64,000 nucleotides of DNA from Klebsormidium nitens. Its lineage: Eukaryota; Streptophyta; Klebsormidiophyceae; Klebsormidiales; Klebsormidiaceae. A program made the position numbers and the translations under genes. Positions within the stretch are counted from its first letter, which is position 1. The number at the start of each line of letters is the position of its first letter. The notes beneath the pieces were generated by a model. The model was not told where the DNA came from. It did no database searches and worked only from the letters and a program-made list of their open reading frames with translations. The stretch is taken from the NCBI GenBank assembly GCA_000708835.1, contig DF237210.1, positions 56,703 through 120,702 of the forward strand, read 5' to 3'. Below, in pieces: positions 47,769 through 64,000 of this stretch.

Positions 47769-48969
47769 GAAACAGCGGACCCAATGGAAATATGAGGATG
47801 TTGACACGGGGGCCCCGCACTATAGCGCGCGGCTTAGCTACGATGTCGAGACGTGGGATTGAACGTAAGGAGACGGTGTTAGCCAGGGAATTGACGTGCC
47901 GTGTAGAAAGTAACAGAAGACCTTTAAATCTAGTCCAAGCATATTTCAGATCATGACTCAATATGATACGCAAGCTGCGGGTCGTTCTGCTCTATTTCCT
48001 GCATGCAGCTTTTCTGCAATCATCCGAGGAGGCCCGAAACCCATGGTCACATGCTTTTGCTTCTGAGGGAGAGGGTCTGCAGCGTGCACATCTGGTATAA
48101 CAAACTCGACGCAAACACCGTCGCTTCACACAGTCGATCAAAACTTGGCTACATGCAAATGTCCAGCTAGTAGCTCAAAATGCCATGCCATAATGCCTTG
48201 ATTTGTTACAATCACCATGCACATATCACTGCACGGCGCATGGAAATTTCAACATTAAATTTTTGCACACATAGGTATTCTACGTCAGAGTTGTGATTGG
48301 AACATTTAGTTGTCTGCCGAAAATGTCCATGACAGTGCAATTTGCGGCGGCTCGAATGCGTACTACGTTTTGAATCAAAAGAAACACATTTATCTCATGC
48401 ACAGCCATACAGTTGAATGGCTTGGAATTCATCTTACGTGACCTTGGGTACACTTTATGTCATCGACGTCATTAGTATTATCAGAGGTTACAAATGCGAG
48501 TGTCATTATATAGTTTCCCACACCTCAAATTTATTTCCTCATTTCATTATGCATGATTTTCATCGATTTTACTTGATTTGGCATAAGCACTTACATGACG
48601 GGGTACACACACCCGCGTTTCATGAATCTTTCAAATATCAGTTAGTCAATACTTGGCATTGTTAAATCCAGGTTTACATGAGACGATCAAAAGATGGAGA
48701 CGAGGCGGCACTACTCCCATGCGGAGCTTTACAATCTTCGTGTCACAATTACAATTCGCTGTCGATTCTTCGTTTCGACAGCTGAGACTATCCTGTTCCT
48801 ACTGATACACATTCTAGTCTCTGCAGCCGCATGACTGCAGCTTCTTTTGACACGGCTGTTAATCAAAAGCAAGAGCGCCAACAATTTCAACCAAATCCAA
48901 AACTCTTCGACACACAACCCAAAATTCTCAACCCAAAATGTTCCTATCAATCGGTCTAGGTATTATGAT
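47769..48969. other. Convergent intergenic region, no gene seen
   Basis: It lies between the 3' ends of CFAP91 (plus) and the lumen-targeted gene (minus). It is AT-richer than the flanking genes, and no supported coding frame is seen. Confidence 0.5.
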
Positions 48970-51900
48970 CTAATAAGAGTAATCGGCCGCAGTGCCTTTG
49001 CCGCTGGCGTTGTCGGTCTTTTGGGCGAGGCTCGGCGCGTCAGGGAAGCCAACACGTTCCTTGTTCTCAGCACGGATCTTAGCAACGTCATCCTTGAAGT
49101 CGCTGATTTGGGAGTCGGCGAAGCTTTTCACTTTGCTCACTTGGCTGTTGGCATCGGCGGCGGGGTTAGGGATGGAGTTGGGAATGGCGTCCTGTAGCAA
49201 GCAAAGAGCGTGATTGAAACCCGATCTCTATTAAAGCGTGAAAGGCGACTCGTCACTGATTGCCCCGGCCGCCCCCAGAAATGATCGCAAACTCCAATCC
49301 AGACGCAGTGTTCACATTCGTTTACAGGGGGGCTGGCGAATCACAAGTGCGAACAACGTGGACACTATAATACTCCCTTATTTTGTAGGGGGATAAGTTG
49401 CAAAACTCATCCGTCCCTGCCCTCAAAAGTGTGCAGCAAGAAAATCGCGGGACGTTAGATAATCCCTTCAGGGAAGACCCGAGTGCGCGTCAGATTACTA
49501 CAAGCCGGCAAAGTGAGATTTACCTTGACGCTGGTCACCGAGTTTTTCACGGCACCCTTGGCGTCGCCCACTGCTGACGTGGCGGCATCCTTGGCATCCC
49601 CAACCTTCCCGCCGAAATCGGGAAGGCCTGAAAGGATGAAAAAAACGCCTTTCTAAGTTGTGTTCGTATCGAAACATCAGCAGAGACTTCGTTCGTCGAC
49701 AACGTATGCACCTCGTCTCCACGTCAACAATACAGCAAGTTACTATCACCTCTCCGTCTGGACTCCCAAGCTTTTAATCGGGACTCCGGCGCTTTGATTT
49801 GTAACAGTGTCCTCTCCGGTAGTCCAAGTAGAGACAAAAGTGTCCTCTCCGGTAGTCCAAGTAGAGACAAACAGTTTCATCACTTTCAGATTCTCCAAAC
49901 AGATCTGTAATACCCTAAAAGTTCACAAATTTGGATCTACTCCTCAACTTGTCGCCGCCACCGTCAGTTAACTTACCAGCCACCGTCGCGGTCGGGTTCA
50001 ACTCGGGTGCGCTTGTTGACACGCCGGTTGCCCTGGCGGCCTTCTCAACGGCGTCTCCTGCGGCGGTCTTGCCCTCCTCAGTCTTGGAGGTAAAGGCGTC
50101 CTTGATCCTGTCCGCTAGTTGGGGACCCTGGACGTACGTGTCGGCTTGGCCGGCCTTCGCGACTTCCCGGCGGCCCTCCCGGGATACCTCCCCGGTTTTA
50201 TCCTCGCCGTCAGGAACCTGTCCGACCTGATCAGGGAAAGCAACCGGAAAGTCAGTAAGGTCAGAAGCAATGTCGATCATGTAACCCAATTTGGGAGAAC
50301 AACCAGAAAATCAGTACAGGTCGAAGTTTCGTCGACTGTTTTGATTCAGTTCGGGGATGCAACCGGAATCACGGTACAAGACAGAACTTTCGTCGATTAT
50401 ACTAATCCAGATTGGGAAAGAAACCGGATAGTCTGTACCGGGTCAAGGATTCGTCAACTGTCCTAACCCAAATCAAGGAAGCAACCGCAACGTCTGTACA
50501 GGACAACGTTTCGTCGACTATTCTATCCAAGCTGCGAATGTTCGCGGGATCGCTCGACGAGCATTCGACGAAGGAGAACCCAGAGTAGAGTCCGGCGTCG
50601 CTGATTTAACAAGTGACTCGGTTTGAAAGCGAAGTCGCAATTCCTTATTTTACAGCAGGGGCAGGACGAATCCAATAAGTGCCTTCAATTGGCCTATGGA
50701 ACCACTGCTCGCATCGCAGGATGTTCGAAGTTGAACCAAGATTGCACTTGAAACAAATAGTCGGATTTTCAAGCGTTCCAGATGTATCGCATGCCGCAAG
50801 TGGAAAAGACGTGAAAAATCCTCTTTCTCCAACTCGAGGTCAGGGCTCCAGAAAGAAAAAGCCTTTCATCCTCGTGAAGGCGTACATTCCAACGGACGAC
50901 TCACCTACCTCGAGACTCATCTGGTTACGACCACCAACAAGTGCGTCCAACACATTTGTCTGAATCTCCGTTGTCCTTCCCAGAGCCGTGAGCACCGAAA
51001 AAAAAAATGACTCCACTCTACAGAAAGGTATCTAGCTTACCGCTCCCCTCACGCCCTTGCTGAACACCTTCTGCAGCGTCCCTTGAGGCGACTGCTCCGA
51101 TCCCTGCTGCTCGTTGGTGCCCGGGCTAGCGGCGCTCTTCTCAGCGCGTGCCTCAACGGCGTCAGAGTTGGCGCTGCTGGCAACGCTGCCAGACACGCCC
51201 TCCTCCTCCATCGTGGTATTGAACCCGCGGCTGGCAGACTCCTGCATCAACCGAAGAATGAGATACATTCGCTACGAAAACTAGGAATCCTGATCGATGG
51301 TCTAGAATGGCTAAGGCGAAGAGAACCTCCAGTTGCTCGGCCGACGAGAGAGTCTCAAGATGTACATATGTAGGCACAGAAAAAGAAGTTCAATACTTCA
51401 ACTCTGCAGTCCGTTCAACAATTCTGTTGGCTTATGGTGTGGAGGGTTTGATCAACATACTTAATTGAATACGCTGAGGCGCCCGTATCAAGTGCCTCTA
51501 CAACCATCTGTTGGAATGGACACTGACAGCATACGAGCACGTTCTCACCTGGCGGCCGAAGGGGTAGGCACCCTTGCTGGGGGTCTCCTGAGAGCCGGTC
51601 GTCTCCTTTCCTGACCGCTGCGCCTCAGCGAAGTTGGCATCACCGTCAGCTTTCGCCTTCTGGAGGATCTTCTCGGCGGACTGCCAAGCGCAGCGGAAGA
51701 ACTGTCAGCTTTTATTGCAAGATGCTTGTTGCTCTCGCAAGGAGTGGCACGTCGCATTGCAGCAAGAGGCCCGGATTAGAAGCAGGGTCATGACTCCAGT
51801 TGTCTACTTTAAAACTCTGGTCGTCTGTGCGTATCTTTCTCAGTGCATTTCATCGGTCCCTGTAGCAGTTCCACCGCTTGCTCATAAGCTCGTTTGACGA

Positions 51901-53014
51901 ATGCAGGTTCTCCTCGAAAGTTCTTTCATGTCTATATGAAGTATGAGCCTAATTGTGGAGTGAGTTTTTCACTGATTAATCTATGTCGTATGTCTCAAAA
52001 AGCTATCAAAATAGGACAACAGGCAAGTGAAGACGACTGCAAACAGCTGCGTCAAAGAAGAAAGAACGTAGGACACTACTCACCGGCCTGTTCTGGACGC
52101 TGCCAATATCAAAAGCCTTGGCGTCAGAAACACATCCCAGGCTCAGGGCAGTCAGAACACCAGCCACCAGGGCCTTCTCGAACTTCTTTGAGGGGGCAGC
52201 CTGCGAATGAACCGATCAAATTTGAGCAATAGTGTTGAAATTTTCGAATGGAAGGCTTGATCTCATTCAGAGTGTTGACAGCACAACTTATCCACTTGCG
52301 GGGGCCTTATTTTAAGTACTTGCCACGTCTGGTAAAACAAGCCACAGATGCTGCCCCTCCTGACGCCGCTGCCAGATTAAAGAAGACGTCTGAGTCAACC
52401 AGAGTATTGTACCAGGCTTTTGATATACCAAGTCACTCTGTCCAGAAGCACAGAAGTGAGAATGCCACCATCCATAATTGCCCCCACCTCTCGTAACTAC
52501 CTCTGTGGAATCAGTGGCTGTTGTTAAGGCCTCATGAATCTGTATCGACCCCAATGCTGTAATCAGTTCCAGACCCCAATGCTGCCAGACGCAAACCACT
52601 AGTTGTCCTACTCAGACCTGGACTTCATACGAGAGCGAAGACGCCACTCCTCAAATAGGCTGGGATAGCCCTTGCAGGCACGGAGAGACGGCTGTTGGAG
52701 CCAAACGTTTCCTGCGCTATGAATGGAGTAGCTCCCAGGAGTTCAGAAACGGATCTGACCCCCAAATGTGGGCCACTGCTGGGGTAGCAAAGCAATTGCC
52801 TCAGCTCAAGTGACTTCATGATCACTGTACTCACCTCCTCTGCTGAAGCCCTGACTGTGCTCTTGGCCACTGGGGCCCTGCTGACGACCTTCCTAAGAGG
52901 GAATGCTGCGGGCCTGCCAATCTGCACAGTCTTCTGCAGGGAAGACAGGCCCTTGGTCTGGCTGACAGCAGCCACAGGCGACGCCACGGTGGTCATCATT
53001 GCGGAGGACGACAT
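48970..53014 (-). CDS. Thylakoid-lumen-targeted LEA-like protein (7 exons)
   Basis: Exons, 5' to 3' on the minus strand: 53014-52835, 52200-52084, 51680-51549, 51241-51041, 50226-49977, 49627-49524, 49191-48970. Phases match, giving 401 aa. Exon 5 may instead start at 50217, which removes three residues. Residues 1-60 are Ser/Ala/basic with no acidic residue until the end, as in chloroplast transit peptides. Residues 65-89 are KK, a hydrophobic core and an AKA site, as in a thylakoid-transfer signal. The rest is hydrophilic, Ala/Lys/Glu/Asp-rich and low in hydrophobics (GDAKDAATSAVGDAKGAVKN), like late-embryogenesis-abundant proteins. A stress-protective lumenal role is inference. No enzyme motif is visible. 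Confidence 0.72.
49806..49871. repeat. 33-bp tandem duplication
   Basis: Two copies of a unit starting AGTGTCCTCTCCGGTAGTCC in intron 5 of the LEA-like gene. Confidence 0.8.
50210..50540 (-). repeat. About 61-bp repeat ladder at LEA-like exon 5 acceptor
   Basis: Five diverged units, marked on the plus strand by AACCGGA/AACCAGA near 50239, 50300, 50360, 50421 and 50483, and by TTCGTCGACT further on. On the minus strand each carries an ACAG-type site followed by bases resembling the start of exon 5. Confidence 0.6.
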
Positions 53015-54087
53015 GCTTGCTGATGGCGGTTCGAGAGCGTTCGAAGATGCGGAGAAGCGAATGCAAGCTGGCGAAGGTGGAAGGAAGCAACTTGTGAGGT
53101 GTTTGGTAGCTCAATTGCAGAGAAGGTCAGTGTTCAAAGCAGCAGAGGAACAGAGACAGAGAAGGTGGTCACCAACGGTTGGTGCATTTCCGGCGGCCCT
53201 GCCACCTCAGCCGTGGGAGGATGAGGGGCGCCATGACATGGCGGATGAGGGGCGACGTCTCGCCCCCCAACGGCCGCCATGCAAGCGGCAGAAGGACCAC
53301 CTGCATGCAGAGCCATTTGGCGGACATGCAGAGAGATTTGGGCGCGAGCGGCCATCGGATCCAGATGGCACTCATCGGACGGGTGAATTGATCCATCGCA
53401 CGGTCGAGCCGTGAGGTCAAGGACACCGATCGGCCGGGCCCACCTCCGACTTATCGGAGGTCGTCACCCGTCAGATTTTTTACTTGAAACTGGTGGCCGT
53501 CCGATCAGATATGGCAGGCATGCCATTTCAACCTATGTCATTCCGTTCCATGTAGCGTTACCACATTCCGCCTGTACGCCGCACGGAACTTCGAGAAGCC
53601 GCTACACTGACGAGACTCTAACCCAAACCCTATTAGTATCAGTGGTGATCCGCCAGGACTAGGTAGGTAGCTCACCGGGGCCCACCCCCACCCACCCTAA
53701 CCCCCCGAGTCCCGACCTAACCCACCAAAGTCACGTTCCGCTCGGTTGCTTGGATTGCTGGTCAGCTCAATCGTACGGTTCGGACTCAACGGTAATACCT
53801 AGGCAATGATGCAACGAGTCTAGCAGCCTCTAGCTGTCCATCTCTGTCCACAGTCCGGGTTTTGCAGCACTGGCGCAGCTAGGCAGCGTACTTACTTTGG
53901 CGGAGCTGCATTATGCACGGCACCAGCACCCTATAGCGGCAGCACCGCTTGCGGCTACCTAGCTGCATTGCTCTTTTCCTCTTCTCATCCGAGTGCTGAG
54001 CCTCCTAGCTCTGAAAATCCCACTACTATTTCGGATTGAACTGGAAGCAAACAGGCCGCAGAGAAGCAACAGAGCTGAGCTGCGACC
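53015..54087. promoter_or_regulatory. Divergent promoter region of LEA-like and membrane-protein genes
   Basis: 1.07 kb between the start codons of the two divergent genes. CTAGGTA or its complement TACCTAG occurs at 53659, 53796 and 53956, all on the side of the membrane-protein gene. Open frames at 53015-53430 are not supported as genes. Confidence 0.45.
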
Positions 54088-55119
54088 ATGGTGGCTCCAC
54101 TTTTTCTGTGCAGCTTTGCAATAGGAGTCCTCGTCGCCTCAGGCTCAGCTACTTTGGCCCTTGCTGAGAGTGGCATTGCGAAGAACGTTGCTCCTGCAAT
54201 GACGAAGCGCTACCCGGGGCAGGGCATTGCGTGGGACTGCCTGGACACCAAAATGCGGACGCCCTTTGTGGAAGCGTACACCGTAGCATTGGTGCGTCGG
54301 GGTGCGGTGATTTGCAATGAGACAGGCAGCGAGCAGCCACCAAATGTGCAGCAGCTTGGGATTGCTGCGGGCCTTGTCTTGCTGCACGTTATCCTACTGG
54401 TTGCACCGATTGTCTGTGTCCCGATCCTTTACAAGGCCTTGCTTCAGGACAAAGTTGAAGGGGGTGTGAAGGCTCCCAGCATCATCTTTGCTGCTATGGC
54501 GGTGTTCAGCGTCTCTTCCTTTGGCGAGATTGGGCTTCACATTCAGCAGCAGTGGGTGTATTATGGTCTGGCTCCGTCCTACTATAGCGTGGTCTTCTAT
54601 AGCGGCCTTGTGTGGGGCCAGGCCCTGCTGGCTTGGGGCGTGGGGGGCTATGACTCGCAAGTGCTTTGGGACCTCCTCTTCAGCGCTGCAGGCACAGCTG
54701 CAATGATCAGGGGAACTGCCCTAGCAAACGCAGTCCCTGACTCTAATGCCTTTTGTGCGGCTAAGCTCCTCAACTTCACCCTCTCCTCCTGGAACCTCAC
54801 GGCCAATGCAGGCGACGGCGGATTCTGTGGATTCCTAGCCGTCCAAATCTTCCTGTTCATCATGCTGGGGCTTACAACCGCCTCCTTCCTCCTCAAGGCA
54901 AACTCCAACCTGGCCTCTCCAAGCAAATGGCTTTGGACCATCCTGATTATCCTTGCATACGTGGCGGGGATTGTGTTTACCATCGTCGTGGAAGTTACAG
55001 GAGAGCAATGGTGGCACTTGCCAACAGCTCTAAGCTTTGTCTTTGGTTTCCTCTTCCAAGTTGCCTATATCCTCTCTGCATATACGGGCCAGAAGAAGAG
55101 TCCCCTCAAGGAAAACTGA
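54088..55119 (+). CDS. Intronless multi-pass membrane protein, family not recognised
   Basis: A single exon of 343 codons starting with GACCATGG, a good initiation context. Hydrophobic segments are at about residues 5-26 (signal peptide or first helix), 91-115, 130-150, 166-187, 192-214 (weak), 247-268, 281-303 and 310-332. A hydrophilic loop at residues 27-90 contains cysteines at 51 and 76. A second loop (about 215-246) has a Cys and possible N-glycosylation sites (NFT, NLT). The C-terminus is short and basic (GQKKSPLKEN). No family motif is recognised and no function is offered. It is the only intron-free gene here, which suggests retrocopy origin, horizontal transfer or intron loss. Confidence 0.85.
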   Translation: MVAPLFLCSFAIGVLVASGSATLALAESGIAKNVAPAMTKRYPGQGIAWDCLDTKMRTPFVEAYTVALVRRGAVICNETGSEQPPNVQQLGIAAGLVLLHVILLVAPIVCVPILYKALLQDKVEGGVKAPSIIFAAMAVFSVSSFGEIGLHIQQQWVYYGLAPSYYSVVFYSGLVWGQALLAWGVGGYDSQVLWDLLFSAAGTAAMIRGTALANAVPDSNAFCAAKLLNFTLSSWNLTANAGDGGFCGFLAVQIFLFIMLGLTTASFLLKANSNLASPSKWLWTILIILAYVAGIVFTIVVEVTGEQWWHLPTALSFVFGFLFQVAYILSAYTGQKKSPLKEN

Positions 55120-56456
55120 CTTTCAGACGGTCAAGGTGACATAGACTCATTCAAGGATACTTGAAGTTATCTTGGCCTATATAGAAGGACTTTTCCCAGT
55201 TGGAATCAATAGCGAGCAGATGCCACTATAAGCAAAGCCTTTCAAGACCCCGCCATATCTGATATAGCTACAGGGAGGTTCATTTCAGCGTGTCAGTATA
55301 GTAAGCTGAGCACTGACGGTCGAAGTTGACTTGTGTGTGTGTGGGTAGACACTATAACTCAGAAAATTTCTGGATAGGAATATCCTAGCAAGCTCTGGGG
55401 CTGTTCTTACATGTATTCATCTTTTTGATCGTGCCAACTTTCATTCACCTTCGTGAGATGTCATGCAATTCTTAGCGGCCAATTCCGTGATGCATCTTCA
55501 GTGATCATCATCTGAACTAGCATCAACAACTCACAAAGGTTGTGAATCGACTGGCCTGATCGAATGTGATCCGAGACTGTCACGTGATCGAGTCCAGACC
55601 AACTTGAATTTGTCAATGGGAGCAACGGCCGGAGCCTGGCGCGAATCTGGCAGGTTGAAAGAAAGCCCGGAGTCCGAGCTGTGCTGAAGTTGAAGTCTCA
55701 TGATGCATATCCGATGCATTGCAGCTGGCAGTGACGCGATGGCCAGGGCCACCATGCATCGCATCATGCTGGTGCAAGCCGCGCCATGCATAGCTAGTCA
55801 CGTGGTCGTGTCCGACCGCTAGCTGAATGTACCGTACTGCACACGGACGTCAAAGGGGTGCTTAAGTGAATATTATACCATCTACGAATTCACCACGTGC
55901 AACTTTGGTTCGTGAGCAATTGTACACACGATTGGCTTTCTTTGTGACTCCTATGTACTGTCGTTGTCATCGACTGCAAAATATTTCAAAAAGCTCAACT
56001 ATGCCATATGTCGATCAGGTTCCTTATCCGAAGAAATATCCATCAACACACACATCGGGTTTGCACAACCTCACAATACCTGCAGCGTATAGTATACCAT
56101 CTTCAGGATTCAACGTGTCAAACGTGTCAGTCGCACATGTGTCCTTGCCTCTACTATGAATACACTCAGCGAGCAATTAACTTGTCTTATTGTCGGTTAA
56201 AGAGTCCTTTCGGACGGTATAACACATGATAGGAGATTGTCCATAATCCTACTTGATTAAAGTGACCGACTACTACTTTGCTGCTTCGCATCTCAAGTGC
56301 TCCCGCTTCTTCTCAGAAAACTGTGGATCGACCACCCCAATACTTATTGCACCGTATCTTGCCAAAGGAACTTCAAATTTTAAAGGAAACCCTTTCCCCA
56401 ATGTGCGCTCCCAACACGGGCAGCTTGAAGCCCACGATGCTTGGTGTTAGCCCTCT
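55120..56456. other. Convergent intergenic region, no gene seen
   Basis: It lies between the 3' ends of the membrane-protein gene and MTHFR. It contains four ATGCAT palindromes at 55703, 55714, 55754 and 55786. No supported coding frame. Confidence 0.5.

Positions 56457-64000
<7,544 letters not shown>

Overview
This is nuclear DNA from an intron-rich eukaryote. It is most likely a green-lineage (streptophyte-type) alga that makes flagellate cells. A plant-type MTHFR, an SCC4/MAU2 cohesin loader, a protein with a two-part chloroplast and thylakoid-lumen leader, and the axonemal protein CFAP91 sit together, and GC content is moderate. Klebsormidium would fit, but that name is inference. I reconstructed eight spliced or single-exon genes by joining GT-AG exons whose phases match and whose joined proteins stay in frame to the stop: 69 introns in total, with mostly short exons.

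Layout: (1) 704-4065 minus, P-loop kinase (7 exons). (2) 6544-14195 plus, ankyrin-repeat protein (13 exons, mostly one 99-bp repeat per exon). (3) 15692-20205 minus, secreted protein with a duplicated cysteine module (6 exons). (4) 20206-23007, no gene, includes a 687-base assembly gap. (5) 23008-25472 minus, Aha1_N-type Hsp90 co-chaperone (5 exons). (6) 26205-35490 plus, MAU2/SCC4 (12 exons, with a 522-base gap in one intron). (7) 37723-47768 plus, CFAP91 (13 exons). (8) 48970-53014 minus, lumen-targeted LEA-like protein (7 exons). (9) 54088-55119 plus, intronless eight-helix membrane protein. (10) 56457-63275 minus, MTHFR (13 exons, 593 aa). No rRNA, CRISPR array or convincing tRNA was seen. 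The genes are unrelated housekeeping or cell-biology genes, not a pathway. Several are divergent pairs that share short promoters.

The most unusual signal is structural. At about ten splice acceptors (and one donor), the end of the intron plus the first 25-70 bases of the exon has been tandemly duplicated. This leaves ladders of decaying pseudo-acceptors and pseudo-exon starts in the upstream intron, with units of about 37-170 bp. In each case only the last copy joins the full exon in frame. This looks like a repeated process of intron lengthening by tandem duplication across splice sites. One such ladder contains an assembly gap whose two flanks share the same 18 bases. Other points of note are a cysteine module C-x9-CF-x8-CC-x3-C, a pair of MITE-like elements in one intron, and a CTAGGTA motif clustered in three promoter regions.
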